The translations under genes and the position numbers were made by a program. Of a DNA stretch of 64,000 nt, positions 8,001 to 17,328 are shown piece by piece. How positions within the stretch are numbered: the first letter of the stretch is position 1; each line of letters opens with the position of its first letter. The notes beneath the pieces are model-generated. The model was not told the origin of the DNA and searched no databases. It worked only from the letters and a program-made list of their open reading frames with translations. Origin of the DNA: Neglectibacter sp. X58 (lineage in GTDB: Bacteria; Bacillota; Clostridia; Oscillospirales; Acutalibacteraceae); contig NZ_QWEO01000008.1 in the NCBI RefSeq assembly GCF_009936035.1, forward strand, positions 49,791-113,790, written 5' to 3'.

Positions 8001-9389
8001 TCAGGCTGGCTCCGGCGTTTCTTCCGGCTGCGCCCCGCTGGACTTGATACAGCGCTTGAGCCAGTTCATCCGCAGATAATAGACAGTGAACACCAGGGCT
8101 GTCACCGCCCAGGTGACGGGATAGTTCATAGCCACCATCTCCATGGTGGGCAGGAAGGGCACCGCCGCAAAAATCCATAAAACCCGCAGGCCGCACACCC
8201 CGAAGGTGGTGATAAGCATGGGCTGCAGGGCTTCCCCAGCCCCCCGGATGGCGCCGGAGAAGATTTCGATGAACACGAACAGGAAATAGGAGGGGCCTAA
8301 TATCCACAAAAAGCGCTGCCCGATGGCGATAACCGTTTCGTCCCCGGTGAAAAACCGCAGCAGCGGCTCCATAAACGCCAGCATCAGGGCGCTGAGGGCC
8401 AGGGTGGTGCCTAAGGTCAGCCCCAGGCACACCTTTACACTGCGCTTTACCCGGCTGTACTTCCTGGCCCCGAAATTCTGCCCCACAAAGGTGGTGATGG
8501 AGATGCCGAAAGCGCCCATCACCATCCAGATAAAGCCGTCTATCTTGCCGATGGCTGCCCAGGAAGCAATGGCGTCGGTGCCAAAGGAGTTGATGCTGGC
8601 TTGGATAACCAGGTTGGAGAAGGAATACATGACAGACTGCAGGCCGGCGGGCAGGCCGATGCGGATGACGTTCTTTAAAATGCCCCTGTCAAACCGGATG
8701 TGCCGAAGCTCCACCCGGTAGCCCTCCCTTGTACACATGAGCCGCAGCATGATCAGGACAGCGCTGACCACCTGGGAAAGGACGGTGGCCAGGGCCACGC
8801 CCATCACCCCCCAGTGGAACACCACCACAAAGAGCAAGTCCAGCACAATGTTTACAAGGCAGCAGGCAATGAGCACATACAGGGGCATACGGCTGTCCCC
8901 GATGGCCCGCAGCACGCCGGTGCCCACGTTATAGATCATGCAGAAAACAATGCCTCCATAGTAGATGTTCAGGTACAGCAGGGCGTCGTCCAGGATTTCC
9001 TCCGGCACGCCCAAAAGCCCCAGGGAGGGCCTTGCGGTGAGCAGGCCCAGCACCATGATAACCGCCCCGCCTCCCAGGGCCAGGGCCACGGAGGTGTGGA
9101 CGGCCTTGGAGAGGTTCTTCCAGTCGCCGCCGCCAAAAAACTGGGAAATGATTACGGTGGCGCCGGAGGAAAGCCCCACAAAGAAGCCTACCAGCAGGTT
9201 TATGAGGGTGCCGGTGGTGCCCACTGCCGCCAGGGCCTGGGTGCCCACATACTGGCCCACGATGATGGTGTCCACTGTGTTATAGAGCTGCTGGAAAAAG
9301 GTGCCGATGAGGATGGGGAAAAAGAAGATGAGAAGCTGTTTCCAGATGACCCCTTCGGTGATACTGTTTTCGCGAACCGCTTTTTCCAT
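8001..9389 (-). CDS. MATE family efflux transporter
   Basis: 462-residue multidrug/toxin extrusion antiporter with about 12 membrane segments in two six-helix halves. It exports organic cations or drugs in exchange for H+ or Na+. Recognised by the N-terminal IFFFPILIGTFFQQLYNTVDTI-like block and the repeated GQNFGARK segment in the second half. AAGGAG stands 8 nt before the ATG. A second MATE gene follows upstream in the same direction (9536-10900), 146 bp apart, so the pair may be a tandem duplication or a two-pump locus. Substrates cannot be predicted. Confidence 0.92.
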   Translation of the reverse strand: MEKAVRENSITEGVIWKQLLIFFFPILIGTFFQQLYNTVDTIIVGQYVGTQALAAVGTTGTLINLLVGFFVGLSSGATVIISQFFGGGDWKNLSKAVHTSVALALGGGAVIMVLGLLTARPSLGLLGVPEEILDDALLYLNIYYGGIVFCMIYNVGTGVLRAIGDSRMPLYVLIACCLVNIVLDLLFVVVFHWGVMGVALATVLSQVVSAVLIMLRLMCTREGYRVELRHIRFDRGILKNVIRIGLPAGLQSVMYSFSNLVIQASINSFGTDAIASWAAIGKIDGFIWMVMGAFGISITTFVGQNFGARKYSRVKRSVKVCLGLTLGTTLALSALMLAFMEPLLRFFTGDETVIAIGQRFLWILGPSYFLFVFIEIFSGAIRGAGEALQPMLITTFGVCGLRVLWIFAAVPFLPTMEMVAMNYPVTWAVTALVFTVYYLRMNWLKRCIKSSGAQPEETPEPA

Positions 9390-9535
9390 TGTTTTACTCC
9401 TTCCTTGCGCGTCCCTTTGGGGGCCTTGCCCTCAAACTCCCACAAATCCTTTTGAAAACGGATTTGATTCTAAAACGAATGTAAAACCAATTTAGGTAAA
9501 CAGATTCCCCATAGCATGCGGCTTTGCCGTGTTGC

Positions 9536-10900
9536 CTATAAAGCCCGCTGCTCCCGCTGGCTAAGCCCGTGCATCCGCGCGTAATATCCTGCCACCAGCA
9601 GCAGGGCGGCCCCTGTCCAAGCGCCTACCTCGGCGTAATAGATGCCCTCCTGCCCTATAGCCAGGGGCAGGAAAAGGGCAATGCCTATGCGCACCGCCAT
9701 CTCCACAAAGCCGGAGCTCATGGGGATAACGGTATCTCCCAGGCCCATGAGGGCGGAACGGTAAATGTGCAGCATATATAAAATGGGCAGGCCCAGGCTC
9801 ATCAGCGCCAGATAGTGGTAAGCAATGGCCATGGAGGCTTCAATCTCCTCCGGGGTGCCGGAGATGAACAGGCCCAGGATGCTTTTGCCGAAAAGCAGCA
9901 TGGCCGCGGCAATTACCATGGAGGTGATCAGGGCCACCAAAGCGGCGGCCCGCATTCCCTGGCGGATGCGGCCCAGCAGCTTTGCCCCCAAGTTCTGGCC
10001 TACATAGGAAGTGACCGCGTAGCCGTAAGAGGTGGCGGCAATCTCCAGGATGCCGTACAGCTTGTTGGTGGCGGTAAAGCCTGCGATAAACAGCATGCCA
10101 AAGCGGTTGACCACAGACTGCACCACCATGCCGCCTACGGAGATGATGGCGTTTTGCAGGGCCACAGGCGAGCCAAGCCGGAGGAGGGCTGCCACCATGT
10201 CCCGCTGGAGCTTGAAATCTGTTTTTTCCAGGCGGATGATGGTGATTTTCCGCACATTCCCATAGCAGTATAGGGTGGAAACCGCCTGGGCAAACACCGT
10301 TGCCCCAGCCGCGCCCCCGATGCCCCAGTGAAAGCCCATTACAAAGAGGAGATCCAGGGCGATGTTCACAAAGGTGGCCAGCACCACAGCGTATAAAGGC
10401 GTTTTGCTGTCCCCCAAGGCCCGGAGGATGGAGGCCAGCAGGTTATAGGCCGCCACAATGGGGATGCCGCCAAACATGATGCGCAGATAGAGCACAGAGC
10501 CGCCCAGGATGTCTGCCGGGGTGTTCAGCAGCCCCAGCACCGGCAGGATGGCAAGCTGGCTGACCGCCAGCAGCAAAAGGGCCGCAATGGCGCTTAGGGT
10601 TACCGAGGCCCCCACAGAGCGGGAAAGCTGGCGGTAGTCCTTGGCGCCGAAATATTGGGCCATTAAAATGGCAAAGCCCTGGGTGAAGCCCTGGATGATC
10701 CCTAAGGTCATCCAGTTGAGCCAGTCTGCGGCCCCCAGGGAGGCCAGCGCCCCCACGCCTACCACCTGGCCCACCACTGCCGTATCCACCACCGTGTAAA
10801 GCTGCTGGAACACATTGCCTACCATTAGCGGCAGGGCAAAACTGATGAGCAGCTTTACAGGGCTTCCTTCTGTCATACTGCGAATCCGCTGTTGTGCCAT
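9536..10900 (-). CDS. MATE family efflux transporter (second copy)
   Basis: 454-residue MATE antiporter, clearly homologous to its neighbour but not near-identical. N-terminal SFALPLMVGNVFQQLYTVVDT and the internal YFGAKDY and VGQNLGAK blocks are characteristic. GGAGGG precedes the ATG at 10900. It lies upstream of the first MATE gene in transcription order; no strong terminator was seen in the 146-bp gap, so read-through is possible. The divergence between the two argues for different substrates. Confidence 0.92.
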   Translation of the reverse strand: MAQQRIRSMTEGSPVKLLISFALPLMVGNVFQQLYTVVDTAVVGQVVGVGALASLGAADWLNWMTLGIIQGFTQGFAILMAQYFGAKDYRQLSRSVGASVTLSAIAALLLLAVSQLAILPVLGLLNTPADILGGSVLYLRIMFGGIPIVAAYNLLASILRALGDSKTPLYAVVLATFVNIALDLLFVMGFHWGIGGAAGATVFAQAVSTLYCYGNVRKITIIRLEKTDFKLQRDMVAALLRLGSPVALQNAIISVGGMVVQSVVNRFGMLFIAGFTATNKLYGILEIAATSYGYAVTSYVGQNLGAKLLGRIRQGMRAAALVALITSMVIAAAMLLFGKSILGLFISGTPEEIEASMAIAYHYLALMSLGLPILYMLHIYRSALMGLGDTVIPMSSGFVEMAVRIGIALFLPLAIGQEGIYYAEVGAWTGAALLLVAGYYARMHGLSQREQRAL

Positions 10901-11142
10901 ATACCCTCCATTTTCGTTGCAGAACCGTATACAGGATGCCTGTGAAAAACCCTGGAAAAGCAGCCTTTCAGGCCCTGCGTCGTTTCTTCTGTGTTTTTTG
11001 CAGAAAGCTTTATGTAAAAAAACAGCGCAAACGGTTTCCCGCTTCCGCCGCTTTTTGCGTGCATGGCTATCCTATCACAGTTTTTGGGTTTTTGCAATAT
11101 GGGAGCGTAAATTTTTACAAAGGGGTGCAAAGGGCCTGGGCA

Positions 11143-11175
11143 GAAAAAGAGCCTGGGGACAAGCCCCCAGGCTCT
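11143..11175 (-). terminator. Terminator of the NCS2 permease gene
   Basis: 11-bp stem (11148-11158 with 11165-11175), then TTTTTC on the minus strand. Confidence 0.85.
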
Positions 11176-11201
11176 TGGACAGACGTGGACGCGCCAGGGC
11201 T

Positions 11202-12602
11202 TTAGGCCGGCATGACAAGGGTGATGATGCGCAGCACGAACAGGGCAAAGGCCACCCACATAACGGGATGCACGTCCTTAACCTTGCCGGTGCAGACCTT
11301 CAGGACAACCCAGGCCAGGATGCCGAACATGATGCCGTTGGCGATAGAATAGGTAAAGGGCATCATGATGAGGGCCAGGAAGCCGCCAACGATGTCGGCG
11401 ATATCCCCCTCAAACTTCATCTTCAGCACAGACTTCATCATCAGCAGGCCCACAAACAGCAGGGCCGGCGTGGTGGCAAAGCTGGGGATTGCCAGGAAGA
11501 TGGGGGACAGGAACAGGGCCAGCACAAACATAACGGCAGTGGAGATAGCGGTCAGGCCGGTGCGCCCGCCTTCCGCCACGCCCGCGGTGGATTCCACATA
11601 GCTGGTGACAGTGGAGGTGCCCAGCACAGAGCCTGCCACTGTGCCGATAGCGTCGCTCATCAGGGCAGCCCCTGCTTTGGGCAGCTTGCCGTCCTTTGTG
11701 AGCAGGCCGCCCTGGTCGGCCACGCCGATAAGGGTGCCCACAGTGTCGAACAGATCCACAAAGAGGAAAGCAAACACGATGGCGGCGAAGTTTACAAAAT
11801 GCTGGCCCACAAAGGCGAAGTCAAACTGAAAGAAGGTGGGGGCTAAGGACGGGGGCAGGATGCCGGCGCTGAAATCAGGGATAAGGGACAGGCCCTGATA
11901 CCAGCCGGCAAGCTGGGCGATAATGCCCAGCACCCATGTGGCGAGAATGCCCCACAGGATAGCGCCCTTGATTTTAAAGTGCCACATGACGCCAATGGCG
12001 ATAAGCCCTGCAAAGGCCAGCACTACGCCGGGATCGCTGAGGTTGCCCATGGCGACCAGGGTGGAGGAGCTGACTGTTGCGGTGCCGTCCTCTGCCACAA
12101 TGGCGAAAGCGTCTGTGGTGACAATGCCCGCGCCTTTAAGGCCGACAATGGAGATGAACAGGCCAATGCCCGCGGAGATGCCGTACTTCAGGTTGGCGGG
12201 GACGGAATTGACCAGGGCCTCCCGGAACTTGAAGAAAGACAGGATAATGAAGATGACGCCTTCTACCAGGATGGCGGTGAGGGCTACCTTCCAGGGGTCT
12301 GTGATGCCCATGCCAATGAGCATGGGGCAGACGGTGTAGGCAAAATAGGCGTTAAGCCCCATGCCGGAGGCCAGGGCTACCGGGTAATTTGCGAAAACGC
12401 CCATGATGATGGTGGCCATGGCGGCGGACACGGCGGTTGCCGTGAACACAGCCCCCTGATCCATTCCCGCGTCCGCCAGCATGCTGGGGTTCACAGCCAG
12501 GATATAGGCCATGGACAGGAACGTGGTGATGCCGGCGATAACTTCGGTCTTTACGTCGGTGCCGTGTTCCTTGAGCTTAAAAAAACGTATGATCTTTTCC
12601 AA
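11202..12602 (-). CDS. NCS2 family purine permease (guanine/hypoxanthine type)
   Basis: 466-residue inner-membrane nucleobase transporter of the AzgA/PbuG branch of NCS2, which takes up guanine, hypoxanthine or adenine with protons. The N-terminal block TEVIAGITTFLSMAYI and NPSMLADAGM, and LGTSTVTSYVESTAG in the second half, are typical of that branch. The start is TTG at 12602 with AAGGAG about 10 nt before; no ATG fits. It has its own promoter and a leader with a terminator-like hairpin. I found no purine riboswitch core in the short leader. Confidence 0.9.
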   Translation of the reverse strand: MEKIIRFFKLKEHGTDVKTEVIAGITTFLSMAYILAVNPSMLADAGMDQGAVFTATAVSAAMATIIMGVFANYPVALASGMGLNAYFAYTVCPMLIGMGITDPWKVALTAILVEGVIFIILSFFKFREALVNSVPANLKYGISAGIGLFISIVGLKGAGIVTTDAFAIVAEDGTATVSSSTLVAMGNLSDPGVVLAFAGLIAIGVMWHFKIKGAILWGILATWVLGIIAQLAGWYQGLSLIPDFSAGILPPSLAPTFFQFDFAFVGQHFVNFAAIVFAFLFVDLFDTVGTLIGVADQGGLLTKDGKLPKAGAALMSDAIGTVAGSVLGTSTVTSYVESTAGVAEGGRTGLTAISTAVMFVLALFLSPIFLAIPSFATTPALLFVGLLMMKSVLKMKFEGDIADIVGGFLALIMMPFTYSIANGIMFGILAWVVLKVCTGKVKDVHPVMWVAFALFVLRIITLVMPA

Positions 12603-12639
12603 CGCAGTTCACTCTCCTTATTCCAAAAAGTATGATGAA

Positions 12640-12676
12640 AATAAAGGCGCCCCCGGCAAGCGAAAAGGCCGGGGGC
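12640..12676 (-). terminator. Terminator-like hairpin in the NCS2 leader
   Basis: 9-bp GC stem (12649-12657 with 12668-12676) followed by a U-rich stretch on the minus strand. It lies just downstream of the mapped promoter, so it could be an attenuator for the permease, or simply the end of the merR transcript. Confidence 0.5.
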
Positions 12677-12694
12677 TTTCAGGCTTATACCCTT

Positions 12695-12723
12695 AGTATA
12701 GCCTGTCCTTTATAGAAAAGCAA
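12695..12723 (-). promoter_or_regulatory. Promoter of the NCS2 permease gene
   Basis: Minus strand TTGCTT (12723-12718) and TATACT (12700-12695), 17-bp spacer. Confidence 0.65.
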
Positions 12724-12742
12724 TAGTCCTGTTACAATTTAT

Positions 12743-13132
12743 TCATATATTTTCCTGGTTTCCCCCTTTTTTCTTTGCCACAAAGCCCTGATACCAGGAA
12801 ATTTTGTGGTCGATTTTTTGTAGATATTTTTCCATCACGGCAATGCCCTCTATCACCCGTTCCCGGTGGGAGGTGAAAATCTCCAGCCGCTGGTCCAGGG
12901 TTGCGTCCCCTTCCTGCACCAGCTGGAAGTACCGCTTGATTTCCTTTAAGGGCATGCCTGTGCTTTTCAGGCACAGGGCTGTTTCCAACTGGCTGACATC
13001 CTCCTCCGTATAGGTGCGGATGCCGCTGGGCGTGCGGCCCGGGGAGACAATCCCCTCTTTTTCGTAAAACCGCAGGGTGTGCGGCTCCAGCCCGAACTTT
13101 TCTGCCACCTGCGAAATGCTGTACTTTTCCAT
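12743..13132 (-). CDS. MerR family transcriptional regulator
   Basis: 129-residue DNA-binding regulator. Residues 3-70 form the MerR winged helix (YSISQVAEKFGLEPHTLRFYEKEG), followed by a dimerisation coiled coil (about 78-115). MerR proteins twist promoters with 19-20 bp spacers. There is no cysteine cluster for metal sensing; the single Cys is in the coiled-coil approach, so a small-molecule or aldehyde signal is as likely. AAAGGA precedes the ATG. Target genes are not adjacent; the two 19-bp-spacer promoters in this window are possible but unproven targets. Confidence 0.9.
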   Translation of the reverse strand: MEKYSISQVAEKFGLEPHTLRFYEKEGIVSPGRTPSGIRTYTEEDVSQLETALCLKSTGMPLKEIKRYFQLVQEGDATLDQRLEIFTSHRERVIEGIAVMEKYLQKIDHKISWYQGFVAKKKGGNQENI

Positions 13133-13406
13133 ACTCTCGTCCTTTCCGCGCGGCTTTCTTGGGGGCTGCCCTGCAAACCTGCCGCCCCAGACACCGGGCA
13201 GGGAATTTTCAGGAAAAACGCCGTGCCTGCTGTTAAAAACCTTTGTGATGGCGCGCGTTTTGTGATTACGAGCCTTCCTTACAGAATTAGTTTACCTTTC
13301 CAATCAGGGTTTGTCAACTGGGCGGGAAGGGAGGGGAAAACGGGCGGAGTTGTATTTTTATACAAAACCATGTGCATAAAACTCGGTAAATTTCCCGTTT
13401 TACCCC

Positions 13407-13435
13407 TTTTCAACTGAAAAAATATGCTGTATAAT
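13407..13435 (+). promoter_or_regulatory. Promoter of the amino-acid ABC operon
   Basis: TTTTCA (13407-13412) and TATAAT (13430-13435) with 17-bp spacer, about 90 nt before the binding-protein ATG. Confidence 0.6.
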
Positions 13436-13523
13436 AGGGCCTGTACTAAAACCATAATTCACAAACGGGCCGCGGTTTTCACAATAAAGAAGGGGAAAAC
13501 GGCCCAGTAAGGAGAGAAAGAAC

Positions 13524-14372
13524 ATGAAAAAATTTGCAATGCTTCTGGCAGCCCTGCTGCTGATGATGACTGTTTTCGCCGCCTGCGGCGAATCGAAGGA
13601 CGCGGCTTCCGGCGCTTCCCAGCCCGGCGGCGCAGCCTCCAGTTCCGAAGCTGCCGGGGAGGAATCCGCCCAGCCCGCAGACACGGGCGACGGGGACAAC
13701 ACTCTGGTGATGGCCACCAACGCTTTCTTCGAGCCTTACGAGTATTATGAAGGCGACGATATTGTGGGCATTGACGCCGAGGTGGGCAAGGCCATTGCAG
13801 ACAAGCTGGGCATGGACTTTGAAATTTCCGACGTGGATTTTGACGCCATCATCCCCAACGTCCAGAGCGGCAAGGCCAGCATGGGCATGGCAGGCATGAC
13901 GGTTACAGAGGACCGGCAGAAGAACGTGAACTTTACCCGCAGCTATGCCACTGCCGTGCAGGTGGTTATTGTGCCTGAGGGCAGCGACATTGCTGCCATT
14001 GACGATATGGCCGGCAAGAAGATTGGCGTGCAGCAGGGCACTACCGGCGACATCTACTGCTCTGCCCCTGTAGAGGAGGACGGCTTTGGCGAGGAAAACG
14101 TCACCCGCTACAACAAGGGTACAGACGCGGTGATGGCCCTGCTTTCCGGCAAGGTGGACTGCGTGGTTATTGACAACGAGCCTGCCAAGGCTTTTGTGGC
14201 TGCCAACGAGGGGCTGAAGATTTTGGACACTGCCTATGCTGAAGAAGAGTATGCCATCTGCATTGCCAAGGACAACGAGGAGCTGCTGGAGAAGGTGGAC
14301 ACCGCCTTGGGCGAGCTGATTGACGACGGCACAGTACAGAAAATCGTGGACAAATACATTACCGCCGAGTAA
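13524..14372 (+). CDS. Polar amino-acid ABC transporter substrate-binding lipoprotein
   Basis: 282-residue family 3 solute-binding protein. A signal peptide ends in the lipobox VFAAC with Cys near residue 21, followed by a Ser/Gly/Ala-rich linker, so it is anchored to the outer face of the membrane. The binding domain (residues 55-280) has NAFFEPYEYYE, DFDAIIPNVQSGK and the GVQQGTT hinge. It delivers an amino acid such as glutamine, cystine or arginine to the permease encoded next; the ligand is not decided by sequence. AAGGAG lies before the ATG. First gene of a three-gene operon. Confidence 0.92.
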   Translation: MKKFAMLLAALLLMMTVFAACGESKDAASGASQPGGAASSSEAAGEESAQPADTGDGDNTLVMATNAFFEPYEYYEGDDIVGIDAEVGKAIADKLGMDFEISDVDFDAIIPNVQSGKASMGMAGMTVTEDRQKNVNFTRSYATAVQVVIVPEGSDIAAIDDMAGKKIGVQQGTTGDIYCSAPVEEDGFGEENVTRYNKGTDAVMALLSGKVDCVVIDNEPAKAFVAANEGLKILDTAYAEEEYAICIAKDNEELLEKVDTALGELIDDGTVQKIVDKYITAE

Positions 14373-14401
14373 TTAAGGCATGCGGCACGAGGAATAGGCT
14401 G

Positions 14402-14447
14402 GGCAGCGCCACGCTGCCAGGGGGGGCTTTTTCCGAAAAGCCCCCCT
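14402..14447 (+). promoter_or_regulatory. Two intercistronic hairpins
   Basis: A 7-bp hairpin (14402-14408/14412-14418) is followed by a long G-run/C-run hairpin (about 14420-14431/14436-14447) without a T-run. They separate the binding-protein gene from the permease genes and probably raise the level of the binding protein by mRNA protection. Confidence 0.5.
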
Positions 14448-14476
14448 GATGCCTTGGGAAGAGGAGGAGTTAAAAT

Positions 14477-15199
14477 ATGGAATGGCTGTTGGACCAGTTG
14501 ACACAGACATTCATAACGGACAACCGCTGGCGGTACTTTGTATCCGGCATCGCGGCCACGCTGGAGGTAACGGTGCTGGCGCTGGTGCTGGGGACCATCA
14601 TCGGCGTGCTGGTGGCGGTGGCGCGCTCTGCCCATGATTCCCAAAGGGGGAACCAAAAGGGCCTGGGGCATATCGTATTGGGGGTGCTGGACTGGCTGTG
14701 CAAGCTCTATCTTACCGTCATACGCGGCACGCCCTCCACGGTACAGCTTTTGATTATGTGGTTCATCGTGTTCCAATGGGCCGGCAGCGATTCCATGCTT
14801 TGGGTGGCGTCCCTTTCCTTTGGCATCAATTCCGGCGCTTATGTGGCTGAAATCGTGCGGTCGGGCATCATGTCCATCGACCTGGGCCAGACTGAGGCCG
14901 GGCGCTCCCTGGGGCTGAATTACGCCCAGACCATGCGGTACATCGTTATCCCCCAGGCCGTTAAGAACATACTGCCTGCTTTGGGCAATGAGCTTATCAC
15001 CCTGCTGAAGGAAACTTCGGTATGCGGCTTTATCGGCCTGACGGATCTGACCAAGGGTGCTATGATTGTACAAAGCCGCACCTATTCGCCCTTTGTACCC
15101 TATATTGCCATCGCCGTTCTGTATCTGATTATGGTGCTGGCCCTTACCTCACTCTTGGGACTGCTGGAAAGGAGGCTGCGCACCAGTGATAGACGTTAA
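14477..15199 (+). CDS. Amino-acid ABC transporter permease
   Basis: 240-residue membrane subunit of the HisM/GlnP type. It forms the channel of the importer with about five membrane segments. The cytoplasmic coupling loop is visible as [20 protein letters not shown] (EAA motif). GAGGAG lies before the ATG. Its 3' end overlaps the ATPase gene by 14 nt, indicating translational coupling. It probably works as a homodimer because only one permease is present. Confidence 0.92.
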   Translation: MEWLLDQLTQTFITDNRWRYFVSGIAATLEVTVLALVLGTIIGVLVAVARSAHDSQRGNQKGLGHIVLGVLDWLCKLYLTVIRGTPSTVQLLIMWFIVFQWAGSDSMLWVASLSFGINSGAYVAEIVRSGIMSIDLGQTEAGRSLGLNYAQTMRYIVIPQAVKNILPALGNELITLLKETSVCGFIGLTDLTKGAMIVQSRTYSPFVPYIAIAVLYLIMVLALTSLLGLLERRLRTSDRR

Positions 15200-15908
15200 A
15201 AACCTGACGAAAGCCTTTGGGGATCATATGGTGCTTGCCGGTATCAACGAGCATATCCACAAGGGGGAGAAGGTGGCGGTGATTGGGCCTTCCGGCTCGG
15301 GCAAATCCACCTTCCTGCGGTGCCTGAACCTTTTGGAGCAGCCTACCGGCGGCACTATTACCTTTGAGGGCGTAGACATTACCGACCCCAAAACCGACAT
15401 CAACAAGCTGCGCACCCGCATGGGCATGGTGTTCCAGCAGTTTAACCTGTTCCCCCATCTGTCTGTGCTGGAGAACATCCGGCTGGCCCCGGTGAAGCTG
15501 AAGCTGATGACAAAAGAGCAGGCCGGGGAAAAAGCCCTGGAGCTTTTAAAACGGGTGGGCCTGCCGGACAAGGCCGACGCTTATCCCAAGCAGCTTTCCG
15601 GCGGGCAGCAGCAGCGCATCGCCATCGCCCGGGCTTTAGCCATGAATCCGGATGTGATGCTCTTTGACGAGCCTACCTCTGCGCTGGATCCGGAGATGGT
15701 GGGGGAGGTGCTGGAGATTATGAAGGAGCTGGCGGACGACGGCATGACCATGGTGGTGGTTACTCACGAGATGGGGTTTGCCCGTTCTGTTGCCACCCGG
15801 GTGCTCTTTATGGACGAGGGGAACATCGCGGAGCAGGGCGCCCCGGAGGATTTCTTCGGCAATCCCCAGAACCCCCGGCTGCGGGAGTTTTTATCTAAGG
15901 TGCTGTAA
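15186..15908 (+). CDS. glnQ: Amino-acid ABC transporter ATP-binding protein (GlnQ-like)
   Basis: 240-residue ATPase that powers the importer. Walker A is GPSGSGKS, Q-loop FQQFNLF, signature LSGGQQQR, Walker [14 protein letters not shown] and H-loop [10 protein letters not shown]. All catalytic residues are present and the length is normal. The start is GTG at 15186, 9 nt after AAAGGAGG and inside the permease gene. Last gene of the operon; a terminator follows. The symbol reflects family resemblance, not proven glutamine transport. Confidence 0.92.
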   Translation: MIDVKNLTKAFGDHMVLAGINEHIHKGEKVAVIGPSGSGKSTFLRCLNLLEQPTGGTITFEGVDITDPKTDINKLRTRMGMVFQQFNLFPHLSVLENIRLAPVKLKLMTKEQAGEKALELLKRVGLPDKADAYPKQLSGGQQQRIAIARALAMNPDVMLFDEPTSALDPEMVGEVLEIMKELADDGMTMVVVTHEMGFARSVATRVLFMDEGNIAEQGAPEDFFGNPQNPRLREFLSKVL

Positions 15909-15948
15909 ATCCCAGGCTTTCAAAAGCGGCAGGATAGAGAGACAGGAG

Positions 15949-15985
15949 GGCCAAAAACCTGTATTCTTGCAGGTTTTTGGCCTTC
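15949..15985 (+). terminator. Terminator of the amino-acid ABC operon
   Basis: 13-bp perfect stem (15949-15961 with 15970-15982) with a T-rich arm, followed by TTC. Confidence 0.7.
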
Positions 15986-16040
15986 AATTCTGGGAAAGGC
16001 GTCGCCTGCTGAAAAAATTCAAAAAATCTGCAAAAAGATC

Positions 16041-16069
16041 TTGCTTTTTCCGGCAGGATAGGGTATAAT
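16041..16069 (+). promoter_or_regulatory. Promoter of tRNA-Pro(GGG)
   Basis: TTGCTT (16041-16046), 17 bp, TATAAT (16064-16069), ending 13 bp before the mature tRNA 5' end. Confidence 0.8.
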
Positions 16070-16081
16070 TATCTACGTTGT

Positions 16082-16157
16082 CCGGGTGTGGCGCAGTTGG
16101 TAGCGCGCTTGACTGGGGGTCAAGAGGCCGTGAGTTCAAGTCTCGCCACTCGGACCA
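16082..16157 (+). tRNA. tRNA-Pro (anticodon GGG), integration site
   Basis: 76-nt cloverleaf: acceptor stem 16082-16088 with the complementary 3' strand ending before A-CCA, D stem GCGC, anticodon stem CTTGA/TCAAG with loop CTGGGGG (anticodon GGG), T-arm GTGAG/CTCGC, and an encoded CCA at 16155-16157. Reads proline codons CCC/CCU. Its last 70 nt are repeated exactly at 24993-25062. The intact gene was restored by sequence brought in by the element. Confidence 0.97.
16088..16157 (+). repeat. attL: 70-bp direct repeat, tRNA side
   Basis: Identical to 24993-25062 over 70 bp, starting in the acceptor stem and ending at the encoded CCA. The bases on both outer sides differ, so this is the full repeat. 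Confidence 0.9.
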
Positions 16158-16165
16158 CCACCATA

Positions 16166-16203
16166 AAACCGTTGAAATCTCTAGGGTTTCAGCGGTTTTT
16201 TTG
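16166..16203 (+). terminator. Terminator after tRNA-Pro (element-borne)
   Basis: 12-bp stem (16166-16177 with 16187-16198, one G-U) followed by a T-run. It belongs to the element, and replaces the original tRNA terminator now found at 25092. Confidence 0.8.
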
Positions 16204-16236
16204 TTTTGTCAAGGGTTATATTTCTTATAACCGAAG

Positions 16237-16271
16237 CGCTTGATTTTTTGCAAAATTCGAAGAATCAAGGA
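16237..16271. promoter_or_regulatory. Candidate integrase arm-type sites, left end
   Basis: CGCTTGATT (16237-16245) is the inverted form, and AATCAAGGA (16263-16271) a direct near-match, of the AATCAAGCG motif found three times at the right end. Function is inferred from position. Confidence 0.35.
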
Positions 16272-16280
16272 GTGTGAGAG

Positions 16281-17216
16281 ATGGTCAAAATCGCAGTGCA
16301 AAACACCATACCCTTAGAGGAAGTCCTTCAAGATTTTCTGCTTGCCAAGAAAGCGGCGGGGCTTGCGGACAAGACTTTGAAAACCTATCAACAGCATTTT
16401 TCAGCTATAGGAAAGCACCTGGACATGGCAACGCCTATAGGAGAAGTGACGAGGGAAAAACTTGATACCATGATAGTCAGTATGAGAAACGCAAGTTTAG
16501 CTCCAACATCAATCAAAAGTTACGTGCGTTCATTCAAGGCTTTTCTATCGTGGTGCAATGAGGAGGGTATTACACGGCTTACTATGCGGCCTTACAAGGC
16601 CTCTGAGCCAATCAAGGAGCTATATACGGATGAGGAACTGCTACGGCTGTTAAAAAAGCCCGACATGAAGCGTTGCGGATTTACAGAATACCGAAGCTGG
16701 GTTATCGTCAACTTGCTAATAAACAGCGGATGCAGAGCGGCAACGGTACGTAATATCAAGATTAAAGACGTTGATCTACCCTCAAAGATAATATACCTAC
16801 GGCACACAAAGAACGGACATGCACAGACAACGCCCCTTTGCGCAGAAATGGTAAAGGTGCTTAAAGAGTATATGCGGGTGCGTGGTGGTGCGGAAGAAGA
16901 TTACTTGTTTTGTAATGACGTTGGAGAGCCTTTGAGCGAGTATGCCATGTACAATAGTATTGCAGCATATAACAAGCGGCGGGGTGTACTAAAGACAAGC
17001 ATTCACGCTTTCAGACACACTTTTGCCCGAAAGTATTTAGTTGATTGTCAAGGAAACGCCTTTACATTACAACACTTGTTGGGACATTCAACTTTGGAGA
17101 TGACAAAACACTACTGCGCTATATTCGATGCGGATATATCAAGAGAGTACGACAGCGTTTCACCTTTAGCCCAGCTACAGGGCAAACAAAAGCACAAGAT
17201 TAAAATGCACAAATAA
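16281..17216 (+). CDS. int: Tyrosine site-specific integrase
   Basis: 311-residue phage-type integrase that recombines the element into and out of tRNA-Pro. The N-terminal SAM-like core-binding domain spans about residues 10-100. The catalytic domain has Arg in GCRAATVR (about 151), the HAFRHTFA box (about 243-250), LGHSTLEMTKHYC with His and the nucleophile Tyr about residue 277. AAGGAG is 8 nt before the ATG. Full length, all catalytic residues present, so likely active. It is transcribed away from the tRNA. A separate excisionase was not recognised; the small RHH protein or one of the unknown genes could serve. Confidence 0.93.
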   Translation: MVKIAVQNTIPLEEVLQDFLLAKKAAGLADKTLKTYQQHFSAIGKHLDMATPIGEVTREKLDTMIVSMRNASLAPTSIKSYVRSFKAFLSWCNEEGITRLTMRPYKASEPIKELYTDEELLRLLKKPDMKRCGFTEYRSWVIVNLLINSGCRAATVRNIKIKDVDLPSKIIYLRHTKNGHAQTTPLCAEMVKVLKEYMRVRGGAEEDYLFCNDVGEPLSEYAMYNSIAAYNKRRGVLKTSIHAFRHTFARKYLVDCQGNAFTLQHLLGHSTLEMTKHYCAIFDADISREYDSVSPLAQLQGKQKHKIKMHK

Positions 17217-17328
17217 CATACTGTAACACGGCAGAAAATTGTGCAGCACATAGAAAAAGCGGTGACAAGTTAGCAAAGATTTATGTAGGCCTGTAAATAT
17301 AGAAGAGTAGATAAGGAGAGTTTTCATT

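Noticed and set aside
11202..12740. Purine riboswitch before the NCS2 permease
   Set aside because: The leader is short and lacks the conserved core loops; only a hairpin is present.
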